Assembly: GCA_951213105.1 (NCBI GenBank)
Contig: OX578136.1
Span: 158,838,678 to 158,902,677, forward strand
Direction of reading: 5' to 3'
Source of the DNA: Amaurobius ferox
Lineage: Eukaryota; Arthropoda; Arachnida; Araneae; Amaurobiidae
DNA length: 64,000 bases
The notes beneath the pieces were generated by a model, which searched no databases, was not told where the DNA came from, and saw only the letters and a program-made list of their open reading frames with translations. Shown piece by piece: positions 21,780 through 34,101 of the stretch (position 1 is the first letter of the stretch; every line of letters begins with the position of its first letter). The translations under genes were made by a program, and so were the position numbers.

Positions 21780-22651
21780 TTTTTTTTGTTTCATGTTACA
21801 CGAATCTTATTCATGAAATAGCGGTCAAGATAAGAATGTAATCTGGTATCAAGCAAGGAAAAACTTGCTGCTATTTTGTCATCATTGGAGAGGTTTTGCT
21901 GTTCTTGATAATCTTAAAGACGATCATAGACCGAGATGCACAAAACTCATTTTACTAAAGGTCTTAGAATTTAGTGTGTTGATCTCGATGTTTTGACACT
22001 ATTACTCTCAACTGTTACGCTTTGTTTTTACGTAACAGTCGAATGGAACAGACGATATTGTGTACGATCTCTTAACATATCTATATATATAAAAAAGTAC
22101 ATAAAATTGAAAATATGTCTGTCTGTATGTTTATCATATCATCATGGGGGAATAGCTGCACCAAATTTCATGAAATTTTGTGAGTTTAAAATTTAGTCCA
22201 TATTTCGTGTATTTAGGAATAGGGGTTGTCTAGATATTAATTAAAAACGCACAGTTAAACATTCCTTAGACATATCATTATGCAGACGATATATTTTCCG
22301 CAAATTCATTTGAAGAAAATGATATGTCGCTTAGCAATGGACTTAAATTTGCAACAGATATTTTTAGAAAATCTTTTCCGATTTAAACAATAGCAAAATG
22401 TATATGAAATACATTTTATCGAAATTGCAATTTTGACTAGTTTATATCAATAAAGGCATTTAGGTTCAAATGTTACGGAGATTATTGATATTTTCAATTT
22501 ATTACGTCATCTGTTTCATTTTGGCATATATTGATGAAATTCATATATTGCAGTATGGGTAGTATTCTACTAATACACGGGTATATCTTCTAATCTACGA
22601 GAATATAAGTAGTACGGCCATATATTTTCATACAAATTTAGAGTTTTTATT
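21780..22651. other. Unassigned; GTCTGTCTGT fragment at 22070-22200
   Basis: 22072-22200 has a TATATATA run, AAAATATGTCTGTCTGTATG, then GCACCAAATTTCATGAAATTTTGTG, the kind of core seen after the microsatellite in A and B. Probably another small element. GACATATCATT at about 22268 pairs with AATGATATGTC at about 22318. Confidence 0.4.
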
Positions 22652-23824
22652 ACTTTCCTTATATACATAGTATAATGTATAAGAAAAATATTGTGACGGG
22701 GTCGAAAATTCGAATTCGAGTTTCCGACGGGAGAGCACGTTTCAAGCATTCCTAATTACGAATCGAACATTTTTGAGGTGACGTCTGTATGTGTGTGTCA
22801 GTGAGTCTGTGGAGACGATATCTCACGAACGAATGGAGCTATTCAAATAAAATTTGGTACCAAAACCACAATCCGTAAATACTGGAAACCTATTATTTTA
22901 AAATGCAATCGAATGTTCAGAACCATCCCCCCTAAATTTTTGAGGTAATTTTGAAAAAATCATCAAAAAATCAAAACCTCTTATAAAGATACGCAAATAG
23001 ACATTTCTTATGTAATTTTTCTTTATAAAACGATAGACATAAACTTTAGAACGCTAGCATGAACCGTTCTCGAGATATTGCACATTTCTTAAATAAATTT
23101 ATCAAAAAATCCCATAAATTAAAAAAAATATTAACATATATGAAACATGCTCACTTTTCATATGTAATATCATGCGATAAATTTGGTGAAATCATTCTCG
23201 TGGATCTAGTTCGTTTCATTCATGAGAAAAGATACTTTGAGTAATAATTTTGTAATTGAACGCTAATAGTCATTTATCTGCTATAAGAATAATTTATTTC
23301 TCCGTCCATAACGCTTGGTGAGATTTTGGCGACAAATTTGGCGGAATGTCGCCAACTTAGCGACTTTTTTTTAAATGTTGCCAAATTAACGAAATCTAGC
23401 TAAATCAATGAAAATGACGGCTAATTGGCGAATATTCAATATCTTGAAAAGAATATTGAACATATATACGTACTGAACATGTATACATATATTGAGAAAC
23501 ATATATACGTACACACATTAACATACGTATACACACACAGACATCGCCTCACAAACGTTCGGTTCGAGTTCAGGGGTGTTTTAAATGTGCTCTTTTGTCG
23601 AAAACTCAAATTTTATATCCCGCCACAATACTTTTCCTATATCTACTATAAGTATCTACTATAAGAATAACTTCTACTATAAGAATACTTAAGTATCTAC
23701 TATAAGAATAACTTCTACTATAAGAATACTTAAGTATCTACTATAATAATAACCTATTGTTTTATTGCAAAAGTAGTAAATTCGTTGCATTATATAAGGA
23801 AAATCATGTGCTGCCCACATCAGA
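22652..23824 (-). mobile_element. Family B element, copy 3 (with internal insertion)
   Basis: Full B architecture (3' hairpin at 22652; 5' end CATGTGCTGCCCACATCAGA at 23805-23824). Longer than its relatives because about 23450-23760 holds a fragment of a B-like variant (ACAGACATCGCCTCACAAACGTTCGG...GGGGTGTTTTAAATGTGCTC) plus a small minisatellite. Confidence 0.85.
23640..23760 (+). repeat. Minisatellite inside family B
   Basis: About 2.5 copies of a unit of about 46 bp made from TATCTACTATAAGAATAACT and CTACTATAAGAATACTTAAG. It expands a sequence that occurs once in other B copies. Confidence 0.8.
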
Positions 23825-24951
23825 TTTTTTTACCATATATTGATTCAATTTCTATTTTTTGTATATTTGTTTATACGGAATCAGAATGCTTTATTCTTCA
23901 TATCTGCCTGTGAAGATAATATTGTATTGCGAGAATGGAGATTCTTTAACTTCTTTTTAGGAGCATTAAATTAAAAATTTTAATACAATGTTTTGAATAA
24001 CAATGTCATTTAGAATACTATAGGAATTTCCTCATGATTGTGAATTTTAAGTATCTTTATATTATATATTCCGTACAAAGAACGGATATACTGTTAGTTC
24101 ATCTATATAAAAAGCAGCAACAATAAAACTTAAATCAAGAGTTAAAATATTTGATACTGCTAGAAGCTTACAGATAAATTATTACTTCTTGCATCATTTT
24201 GTCTGCCGTTTCTCTTGTGATCAACAATTTCTTTCTTTTAGCACATTATAATGCCAACAAGATTTAATGCAGTGAATTCTTTTAGTCACATCTAGTATCG
24301 ATAAAATTCTACTCGCTCGGCGTAACAGTGAAGCTACTTCTGTTGCTGTAAGATTCAAATCAGTCTCACTCATAATTAAATATTTCTGACATTCCATTAA
24401 AGCAGTTCTAGAAGAGCAGTTTTACTCTCCCATCATGTTACTAGTTGAAGAGCGTTCGAAACCACTTTTTTAACACTCAGCTACAGGACAGACGTTGTTC
24501 CAATATAATTAAGCATGTTAAAGATTAACAAAACATTGCAAAAATTCTTAATAAGTAAACTAGAGAGATATCGCTTGAAAAGCTAAACGATAGAAGATAC
24601 TTAAGAAACAGATGTTTTAAAAATAGATTAAGCATGTCAGCATCAGAGTGCAAAGAGAATGAAGGTCAAATAAATAGAAGATTGTGATAAAAAATTACCG
24701 AACCAAAGTATAACATGATGAGAAATTTTTATCTCAAATAGCGATGCACGTAGACTCAGAATGCAAAATGTGCCTTAACAGAATGCGTTTTAATTTAACA
24801 GAGCTGAACGTAAAATTTTGTACAATTTAAGGTGTAAAAATCTGATTTCAACAGTATGACTTTCCCTACAGACCAGCGGCAAATACTGCCTGTAAAACGG
24901 GGTTATCACACAAGTTTTAAATTTCTATTAGCAAAGTGCTAATTAAAAATA
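23825..24951. other. Unassigned; worn family A 5' end at 24838-24890
   Basis: Mostly unrecognised. ATCTGATTTCAACAGTATGACTTTCCCTACAGACC at about 24838 is a degenerate family A 5' end. No gene seen. Confidence 0.4.
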
Positions 24952-25297
24952 TCTGATGTGGGCAGCGCATGACTTTCCTTACATAATGCAATGACTTCAC
25001 AGCTTTCACTGTGATATAATGTGATATAATTCGCTATGAAGAGTACACGGTATAATATTTTTAGCGTTGAATGGTACATTAACATTTGATACTTTTCTTC
25101 ATGACAACGAATAAAATAAATTCAAAGTATCAAATTGACTTATATATCGAACAAATTTAACTTGACAATTAGAAATAATGTCAACCACTAAGCTTCATTT
25201 TCCAAGGTACTGAACTTTCAGCAATCTGGTGTCACTTTTGCCAGTTTGGCGACATTTTAAAAAATTCGTTAAATTCGTCGCCAATGTCACTTATGTA
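24952..25297 (+). mobile_element. Family B element, 5' part only
   Basis: Begins TCTGATGTGGGCAGCGCATGACTTTCCTTACATAATGC, and continues to CCAGTTTGGCGACATTTT and TCGTCGCCAATGTCAC. The 3' half is missing and family C begins about 12 bp later. Confidence 0.75.
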
Positions 25298-25308
25298 ATG
25301 TTACGTTT

Positions 25309-27224
25309 TAACACTTTCCAAAATAGTTGAAAAGTGCTGACTTTGGTCAATATGTCTGTCTGTCTGTACTTTGGCACGATAACTGTCGTAAAAATGACTT
25401 TATCAAAATGAAATTTTAGTATGTTATTGAAATTCTTTGTGAGGCATATGAGAATGTAAATGAATAATATCACCCAATTAGTTTCGGATTTAATTGGGGT
25501 TGAAAAAGTGAAATGCATTGAACCCTATGGGACTTAACTTTCAAACATTTTTTAAGGAAAGTTAAAATTCACAAATAGCTTAGAAAGTTTTAGGAAATAT
25601 TATAATTTCAACAAAATATGTTGGGTAGGATTTTAAATAAAACTTGAAAAAATAACTGAACCCATGATATATGAAGAGATCACGTAACTAATTGTAAAAT
25701 ATAATATGGCATCCATTTTTACTTTCCTTATATACATAATGTATAAGGAAAGTATTGTGACGGAGCCGAAAATTCGAATTCGATTTTTCGACGGGAGAGC
25801 ACTTTTCAAGCATCCCTGAACACGAATCGGGCATTTTTGAGGTGATGTCTGTGTGTGTGTGAAAGTATGTGTGTGTCAGTGAGTCTGTGGAGACGATATC
25901 TCACGAACGAATGAGGCGATTCGAATGAAATTTGGTACAAAATCCCAAGTCATGAATACTGGAAGCCTATTGTTTTAAAACATAATTGATTGTTCAGAAC
26001 CCCCCTAAATTTTCGAATGAAATTTTGAAAAAATCATCAAAAAATCAAAACCTTTTAATAAAGTTACGCAAATAGACATTTCTTATGTAATTTTTCCTTA
26101 GAAAACGATTGACATAAACTTTAGAACGCTAACATGAGCCGTTCTTGAGATATTGCATATTTTCCAAATAAATTTATTAAAAAATCCCATAAATTAAAAA
26201 ACAAATATTAACTGTTGAGAAACCTTTCACTTTTCATATGTAATATCGTGCGATAAATCGGGTGACATCATTTTCGTGGATCTAACTCGTTCCATTCACG
26301 AGAAAAGATACTTTGGGTAATACTTTTGTATTTGAACGCTAATAATCATTTATCTGCTATAAGAATAACTTATTTCTCCATCAATAACGCTTGGTGATTT
26401 TGACTACGAATTTGGTGGAATGTCGCCAACTTGGCGACTTTTTTAAATGTTGCCAAATTACCGAAAACCTCGCCAAATGGAAAAAAAAAGTGACGCTAAA
26501 TCAATGAAAATGACGACTAATTGAAGAAAATTTAATATCTTGGAAGGAATATAAATATCTACTATAAGAATAACATTTTTTAACTGTAAATGTAGTAAAT
26601 TCATTGCATTATATAAGGAAAGTCATGTGCTGTCCACATAAGATTTTTTTACGCTGTGTAAAGATCGTAATTTTTAAATGTCGTCTAAATTTATATTTAG
26701 TGTTGCATCCTTCATAGAACCGCTTTATTTTCGCATATTATCTGTGTATCTAAAGGTTGTACCAACGCAATTACAAAATTTTTAATTTAAATAATCACCA
26801 AACTTTGATTATTCCTACAATGAAGACTAAATTTAATGTTATAATACAGCATGTAGAATGTAAACAAATCTATCTATTGTAAGGTGAGTTGTATGAGAAT
26901 TGCTGAGTGTTTTTTCACGCAAAATTATTTAGTTCTGCAGTCTGGAATATAAGCAATATGAATGAAATAATTATTCATTTTACATAGAGAAGCAGACGAC
27001 TTATATTTTAATGACGTCATTTGAATAAAGATCATTTTTTGCAATGAGCATTATCTTTTTCGATGAAGTTTTAAGTTTGAGTACAATAAATTGCTGTAAT
27101 ACTGTGATAATTTAAGAAATGTCAGCGCTGAATCCTTACATTTTAGAGATGTTTAAATAAAATTGCATTTCAATTGGAAAGTGTTTCATAATCAAGGCTT
27201 TGTGCATGATTGATCTTTCTTGTT
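25309..27224 (-). mobile_element. Family C element, split by family B
   Basis: Plus-strand order: terminal hairpin ACACTTTCCAAAATAGTTGAAAAGTG, GTCT microsatellite (25352-25368), C body to about 25720, then B (25721-26643), then C body again (TTAGTGTTGCATCC...) ending CATGATTGATCTTTCTTGTT at 27224. Confidence 0.88.
25721..26643 (-). mobile_element. Family B element nested in C, copy 4
   Basis: Complete B: 3' hairpin at 25721-25753, short GT microsatellite at 25853-25876, 5' end AAGGAAAGTCATGTGCTGTCCACATAAGA. Inserted at a T-rich site (CCATTTTT before, TTTTTTT after). Confidence 0.9.
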
Positions 27225-27669
27225 AAATTTATGTAACTTTCAATAAATTTTTGGAGGGCGGTTTACGATAGCGTTGTAAATTTGGTGCAATTCCTTTTCT
27301 AATGATTACATATGAAATGGTTTGTAGTTCACATTATTAAAGGTCTAATTTTTTTAAATCTAATAGGGTTTCAGTATTCACTAATTGTAATAATTGTACC
27401 AAATTTCGTTCGAAACACTCAATTCATTCATTAAATATCGCTTCCACAGAGTCACAGACACACTCTAACATATATACATATACACACACTAACATATATA
27501 TATATATATATATATATACACAGTAACATAATATACATACAGTCATCACCTTAAAAACGTTCGGTTCGAGTTCAGGGGTGTTTTAAATGTACTCTTTTGT
27601 CGAAAACTCAAATTTTATATCCCGCCACAATACTTTTCCTATACATTATACTATGTACGGAGGTAAAGT
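27225..27669 (+). mobile_element. Family B-variant 3' fragment
   Basis: About 27290-27440 is a diverged core (GTTGTAAATTTGGTGCAATTC; ACCAAATTTCGTTCGAAACAC). TATA/CA microsatellites lie at 27475-27530, then CATCACCTTAAAAACGTTCGGTTCG, GGGGTGTTTTAAATG and a worn 3' hairpin ending AGGTAAAGT at 27669. The same variant is nested in B copy 3 (about 23500-23640). Joined head to tail, by five A, to the next B. Confidence 0.65.
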
Positions 27670-27674
27670 AAAAA

Positions 27675-28344
27675 TCTGATGTGAGCAGCACATGACTTTC
27701 TTTATATAATGCAATGAATTCACTACTCTTACAGTCAAAACATAATGTATAAAATCCACGGTACTGTGTTTTTATCATTGAATTGCACATTTGGCGATTT
27801 TCCGAATGATAACATGTAAAACTATTTCAAAGTACAGAATTAACTTATATTTCGCGCAACTCTAAATTAACAATTATCAATATTAATAGCATCCTCAATA
27901 AGCGATACAGTCCATATATTAAAATATTTTAATTTTTAATTCATCAATTAGGCGTCATTTTCATTAATTTAGCGCCAATTTTGCAATTATGACTACATTT
28001 TTGTTAATCTAGGACGAAATATCGGTTTCGATTTTTTGATGATTTTTTCAAAATTTCTCTCGAAAATTTAGGGGTATTCTGAATATTTGATTGTGTTTAA
28101 AAACAATAGGCTTCTAGTATTCACGGATTGTAATTTTTGTATCAAATTTCGTTTGAATCGCTCCATTTCATTTGTTCGTGAGATATCGTCCCCCCCCCCT
28201 CCCACACACAGACATCATCTCAAAAACGTTTGATTAGTGTTCAGGGATACTTGAAACGTGCTCTCCCGTCGAAAACTCGAATTTGAATTTTTGACCTCGT
28301 CACAATACTTTCCTTATACATTATACTACGTATATAAGGAAACT
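27675..28344 (+). mobile_element. Family B element, copy 5
   Basis: Starts TCTGATGTGAGCAGCACATGACTTTCTTTATATAATGC and ends at the 3' hairpin ACTTTCCTTATACATTATAC...ATATAAGGAAACT. The microsatellite is reduced to CCCCCCCCCTCCCACACACAGAC at about 28190. Shorter body than B copies 1-3. Confidence 0.85.
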
Positions 28345-28394
28345 AAAAATTGCAGTTGCAAAGTATTTAAGAAGTACCAGGAAAGAGTTAAGCA

Positions 28395-29478
28395 TTTTGC
28401 TAGGTCGAATCTTTTGCTAGGTCGAATCTTTTGCTAGGTCGAATCTTTTGCTAGGTCGAATCTTTTGCTAGGTCGAATCTTTTGCTAGGTCGAATCTTTT
28501 GCTAGGTCGAATCTTTTGCTAGGTCGAATCTTTTGCTAGGTCGAATCTTTTGCTAGGTCGAATCTTTTGCTAGGTCGAATCTTTTGCTAGGTCGAATCTT
28601 TTGCTAGGTCGAATCTTTTGCTAGGTCGAATCTTTTGCTAGGTCGAATCTTTTGCTAGGTCGAATCTTTTGCTAGGTCGAATCTTTTGCTAGGTCGAATC
28701 TTTTGCTAGGTCGAATCTTTTGCTAGGTCGAATCTTTTGCTAGGTCGAATCTTTTGCTAGGTCGAATCTTTTGCTAGGTCGAATCTTTTGCTAGGTCGAA
28801 TCTTTTGCTAGGTCGAATCTTTTGCTAGGTCGAATCTTTTGCTAGGTCGAATCTTTTGCTAGGTCGAATCTTTTGCTAGGTCGAATCTTTTGCTAGGTCG
28901 AATCTTTTGCTAGGTCGAATCTTTTGCTAGGTCGAATCTTTTGCTAGGTCGAATCTTTTGCTAGGTCGAATCTTTTGCTAGGTCGAATCTTTTGCTAGGT
29001 CGAATCTTTTGCTAGGTCGAATCTTTTGCTAGGTCGAATCTTTTGCTAGGTCGAATCTTTTGCTAGGTCGAATCTTTTGCTAGGTCGAATCTTTTGCTAG
29101 GTCGAATCTTTTGCTAGGTCGAATCTTTTGCTAGGTCGAATCTTTTGCTAGGTCGAATCTTTTGCTAGGTCGAATCTTTTGCTAGGTCGAATCTTTTGCT
29201 AGGTCGAATCTTTTGCTAGGTCGAATCTTTTGCTAGGTCGAATCTTTTGCTAGGTCGAATCTTTTGCTAGGTCGAATCTTTTGCTAGGTCGAATCTTTTG
29301 CTAGGTCGAATCTTTTGCTAGGTCGAATCTTTTGCTAGGTCGAATCTTTTGCTAGGTCGAATCTTTTGCTAGGTCGAATCTTTTGCTAGGTCGAATCTTT
29401 TGCTAGGTCGAATCTTTTGCTAGGTCGAATCTTTTGCTAGGTCGAATCTTTTGCTAGGTCGAATCTTTTGCTAGGTCG
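28395..29478 (+). repeat. 17-bp satellite array, 63.8 perfect copies
   Basis: Unit TTTTGCTAGGTCGAATC. 63 whole copies plus 13 bp (1084 bp) in unbroken phase from 28395 to 29478, with no substitution or indel that I can see. It begins after AGTTAAGCA and ends at ...CTAGGTCG, one base before a perfect hairpin. There are no spacers, so it is not a CRISPR array. Each unit holds CTAG and TCGA. Confidence 0.98.
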
Positions 29479-29479
29479 G

Positions 29480-29522
29480 TCCTGAATCTAAGTGGAGTGA
29501 AATTATCCACTTAGATTCAGGA
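29480..29522. repeat. Perfect 17-bp hairpin abutting the satellite
   Basis: TCCTGAATCTAAGTGGA (29480-29496), loop GTGAAATTA, then its exact complement TCCACTTAGATTCAGGA (29506-29522). It begins one base after the last satellite base. Confidence 0.97.
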
Positions 29523-30527
29523 TATACCACTAGTCTGAAATAAATTTTCTTTATTGCTTTTACATTTATTACACTGATTTTAACAAAACAAATTAATGCA
29601 TGGCAGAAATATTTCCTGCAAACTATATCGAATTTGCAGTTATAAACATTTTTCACGTGATAGTTTAGTACATTTTAAAATAATGTTTACTTACCATAAT
29701 TTCATTCCAAAAATTAAAAACACCTTTAGAAAGATTTAGTTTAGCGCAGTGGGTGTATTTTTATTCGATTTGAAACAAAAAATTGCACCAAATGAAAAAT
29801 ACACAATTATTTATTTTATATAGTTAAGCATAATTGTTCTTTTATTACAGTTTACTTAGAATTTCGCGCGTTATTTAAATAAAAGCTTTATTTTTGAGGT
29901 TTGCATCAAAATCTAATCAGCACCAAAATCACGCGTTATTTATCCAACAGTCGAATTTCTAAAAAAATTGGTTGGATATTGTCAATATGAAATACTGTTA
30001 TTATCTTAAGAGCATTGTCTAATAAGTAGGAATAGACACCAAGAACGAACAAAACGCGTACATGGAAGGCAATAAATACCTGTTATACTTCCTTAGGTTG
30101 TTAGATGCGCAGTGACTAATTGTCAATACACAGCCTCTACACTAGACTCTACATCAGACAGACTCTACACTAGAATCCTATGTATGCAAACGTTGTTTAT
30201 TGTATTATTTCTGAATAGAACAGCCATTCTCTTATAACCATATTATGTAAAATAAATGTCTTCTGTAACCATTTTATGCTAACCTGATAATTAGACAACG
30301 CTCTACAACTTTGTAATTGCCATTCTTTTACCGCGCTTTGTTACAGAGTTAATTATCCTAACTTCTTTAATTTTCCGGTAGAGGCGCTACAATCCCATTT
30401 ATTAGATCGGATACGGTCATTTTACTTTACATAGGCCTAACGTGCACACTCATGGACTCTACCTTACAAATTTATTGACGTGTTTAAGGATTTTCCTAGG
30501 AACTTTGTTTATATATTTTGTCCAGCG
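29523..30527. other. Unassigned; low-copy sequence
   Basis: Nothing firmly recognised. 30120-30180 repeats ACACTAGACTCTACA/CAGACAGACTCTACACTAGA. ATAAATGTC motifs near 30250 could belong to a solo LTR, but I see no paired ends. Confidence 0.35.
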
Positions 30528-30934
30528 TATGAGTCCTACAGCATCTTAAATGGTTGCATGAGTCTCACAGCATCTTAAATGGTTGCATGAGTTTCACAGC
30601 ATCTTAAATGATTGCATGACTCTCACAGCATCTTAAATGATTGCATGAGTCTCATAGCATCTTAAATGATTGCATGAGTTTCACAGCATCTTAAATGATT
30701 GCATGAGTTTCACAGCATCTTAAATGATTGCATGAGTTTCACAGCATCTTAAATGATTGGATGAGTCTCACAGCATCTTCAATGATTGCATGAGTCTCAC
30801 AGCATCTTAAATAATTGCATGAGTCTCACAGCATCTTAAATGATTGCATGAGGCTCACAGCATCTTAAATGATTGCATGAGTGTCACAGCATCTTAAATG
30901 ATTGCATGGGTCTCACAGCATTTAAAGCATCTTA
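30528..30934 (+). repeat. 29-bp minisatellite, about 13.6 copies
   Basis: Unit: CATGAGTCTCACAGCATC followed by TTAAATGATTG. Thirteen full copies start at 30528 and every 29 bp to 30876, with a degraded 14th at 30905. Variants GTT/GTC and GGTTG/GATTG are spread among copies, unlike the uniform 17-bp array. Confidence 0.95.
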
Positions 30935-31630
30935 ATTTTATGAAAGAAAAAACAAACATATGATTGGATCTCGTTGAAAATATAGGTTTCTTTTCTATTG
31001 AAAAAGTTATATAGTTTCATAGAAATCGCCTATTCTCATTTACGAGAGATACTGCACCCACTGAGAAGAAAGTAACATTTTTCTTATACTGATAAAGACT
31101 CATAATAACTAAGAAATTAATATCCAATAATACGTATGAAACGTCTAATTACCTGAAAGTATTAATGTTTTTATGATGTTTAAAGTTTTAGCATATGTCG
31201 TAGGGTAAAATGGGCTAGTTATCTCTTTTTATATTTTAAATTTTTACTTTCTCCTAGTAAACAGAAATCACATTTTTTCTTCACTATTCGCAACTTTTAT
31301 CTTTTGGCTAGCTATATAGAAGAATTAAGGAAAATTTATCTAAAAGGCAAATAATCAAAAAAGAAACTGTGATAAGTTGCCCGGTTGTGGGTTAATCGTT
31401 ACAACTCGTTGGGTAAATTGTCCCCTGTATTTCTTATGGAGTTTTTCATGTTATTATTCGATTTGTGTAAACTGTCAACTTAAGTTTTATTTGCTTCATA
31501 CATAGGTTTTTAACGTTTTGTAGAAGTCATTAAAATATTTATTTCATTATAAGTAAATTTTAATAAAATGGAAAAGAAATACTTATAAAAATATCTATAA
31601 AAATATCTATGTACAAGAGAAAACTAATTA
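30935..31630. other. Unassigned AT-rich DNA
   Basis: Nothing recognised. Confidence 0.4.
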
Positions 31631-32254
31631 ACCGGAGTGCGTCTCATCTCCACATTCTCATACCAATTTTTTTTTTTCAAATTTAATAAGAAAAACTTTA
31701 AAAAATCAGTACCGTTGGCCCAAATTATTATAAATACAGCGTGTGACCCTTCATTTTAAAGGGCTTGAGAAAAATCTTTCGATTGATACCATACTCCACA
31801 ATGTCCTCCCTTGGGGGTGGGCTGTGACGTCTCAACCCCCAAGGGGGCTAATGACGTCACGAACAAAAAATTGTATGGCGGCCATTTTTTACAATAATTG
31901 AAACTATTAAATCTCGTGATCATTGAGCCATAAATAAATCCTTTTATGCATGATTATGTCAAATTGTGTCCTATGCTGCCATGCTAAAAAATACTCGTTT
32001 TTGCTCGAATTTAAAAAAAAAAATTCTATCTTGTTCCAGATTTCCTTATAAAAAAGTCGGATAGAAAGTTTCGTGAAAATTTGTCGCTGCTGTCGTGTAT
32101 ACAAGGAATTTACAACAGACATCAGACAGATAGACGGATATTACTCCCAAAATAGTCAAAACATATTCAGGAGGCCTCTAATATCGGCATCAATATTTGG
32201 AAATCCAAAATTTTTGTGAAAACAATACTTTCTCAATACTACGTATGAGAAAGT
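31631..32254 (+). mobile_element. Family D element, copy 2
   Basis: Aligns along its length with 15341-15960: 5' GGAGTGCGTCTCATCTCC then the worn ACATTCTCATA motif; AACCCCCAAGGGGGCTAATG in the centre; GACAGATAGACGG microsatellite remnant at about 32128; 3' hairpin ACTTTCTCAATAC-TAC-GTATGAGAAAGT. The embedded short open frame is not convincing. Confidence 0.8.
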
Positions 32255-32597
32255 AAAAAATACATTTAAGAAACTAAAGAGTGCAATTCAATGAATGCCC
32301 TCAAAACTACGTCAAGCTACTGTAGTTTTTAGTTATCTATTGAATCAACACCGTCACATCTGTGACACTCACACAGCTTGCTTATACCTGGAGAGTAATT
32401 TTCAAGGGTCAAACCATTATACTTTTTAGCACGTGAACCGTACTTCATTCGAACGGCAATTGGAATAATGTCAGACCAGGCTGTAGGGGCAATCATCATC
32501 ATCGTCATGATTAATATGTTATCTACGTTTCTTATTTCTTTGCTTCGGTGCATTCTTAGAATTAGAGAAAGTAATTTGTCTTGCATTTCTAATTTTT
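32255..32597. other. Unassigned
   Basis: An 85-codon minus-strand open frame lies here (32329-32586) with no recognised family and no supporting signals; not called as a gene. Confidence 0.35.
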
Positions 32598-33444
32598 ACT
32601 TTCCCTGCAATACATGGTAATGTATAGGGAAAGTATTGGAATCATGCTGAAAATCGAAACTCGAGTTTTCGACGGATCTACACGTTTTGGGACCTCTAGA
32701 AGACGAAAAAACTATTTTTAGCGTGACGTCTGTGTATGTGAGTCTGTGTGTCTGTGCAATGCATGTATCCACTCTAACTCGAAAAGTAGTGGACCAAATT
32801 TCATAAAATTTAGTAGGTAAGACACTTGTGTGGGACCTTTGTGCAGATTAGTTTTTGGTACCATTCAGGATAAAAGAACCTGCCTTTTTTGCGAAATGGC
32901 CCTCAAAAATTGCCTGTATCCAATCTAACTGAAAAATTAATTGATAAAATTTTACAAAATTTGGTAGTTAAGTCACTTGTGGGTTACACTTGGTTGTCAC
33001 TTGTGGGTCACTGGTGCTGATTAAATTTTGGTACGATTCGGAAAAAAATAACCTGCCTTTTTTTGCGAAATGACTCGCAAAAATTGTCAAAATCTAAAAT
33101 AAAAAGCTACGTATGCTCAAATATATCAATTAAATACTTGTTTTATACGTAATGTTTAATGATAAAAGAATAAGACCAATCTCATTACACTAGGGCTAGC
33201 CGTTCTCGAGATATTTTAGTCTTTTCGCATTTTCGGTACTCGACCTTTGAAAACATGTCCAGTTCCAAAATGAGAACAAAAATTGAATTAAAAATGCAAA
33301 TTCAGTCTAATGTAATATAATGATCAATGTAATTTAATATGGGTGTTATTTTGTGCAATTAAATTCAATATAATGAATTATTGAAGAAATAATGTGGAAG
33401 TGAATATGAGTCTGCAGCTAAAGTCATGTGCTGCCCACATCAGA
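32598..33444 (-). mobile_element. Family A element
   Basis: Begins with the 3' hairpin ACTTTCCCTGCAATACATGG...ATAGGGAAAGT. It continues GTGACGTCTGTGTATGTGAGTCTGTG and two internal units (second near 32920), and ends TGCAGCTAAAGTCATGTGCTGCCCACATCAGA. Confidence 0.88.
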
Positions 33445-33813
33445 TTTTTTAACTCTTTTCTTCCCTTCTTTTATGACATTTTCTTCCTCTTGTTTTCATT
33501 TCGGAAGAGAGATTGCAAGAATAGCTGTTTCAAGTTTTCGGCAAATAATTTATTTAATTTTCTTTCTAGCAGAAGCTTCTGGAAATAGGTTCAAATATTT
33601 AGGGATGAACTTAGCATGTGCCAATTTGCCCCTCTTGAAATCGGACATACCCCTTCCCGTCGGTTTAGAGTAAATATTTTTTTATCTAAACTTACCGTGA
33701 TTCAGTACTCAAAATCAATACAGTAAATAATACATAAAGGCATAAATCTCGGCGTACTATAACACATAATACGTCAATACGTATTTTAATATATACTGAG
33801 GTTCCAACATATA

Positions 33814-34101
33814 CAGGCTGGCGCAAAAACGGCCATCTTTTCTCCTAGTTAAAGTGATGTCTATTTATGGCGAAAACAAGGCTACTTTCTCGCCTTTATT
33901 TTAGGGTCTCAAGAAAAGCAAACCATCCTAGAGTACTTTCTTGAAAGATTGGTACAATTCCTTGAAAGTAGAAGCACCTATTTTACAGCTAAATTTCATA
34001 TCAGATATTAGTTCTATAACACACGCACTCCATTGCAATAGCACACACAGACGATAACTCACTGGACCGGTTGGAGTCAAAATGGCGGTCGCATCAGCCT
34101 G
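33814..34101. mobile_element. Mariner/Tc1-type MITE, 288 bp
   Basis: Flanked by TA on both sides (33812-33813, 34102-34103). Ends: CAGGCTGGCGCAAAAACGGCCAT on the left; the right end read inwards on the other strand is CAGGCTGATGCGACCGCCAT. No transposase. The CACACAGACGATAACTCACTGGACCGG segment near 34045 resembles the core of families A/B. Confidence 0.65.

Noticed and set aside
28395..29478. CRISPR-like direct repeats
   Set aside because: The 17-bp units follow each other without spacers, and the context is animal DNA. It is a simple satellite.
33428..33673. 81-codon open frame
   Set aside because: Begins inside the family A 5' end and has no recognisable domain or splice support beyond a T-rich tract before an AG.
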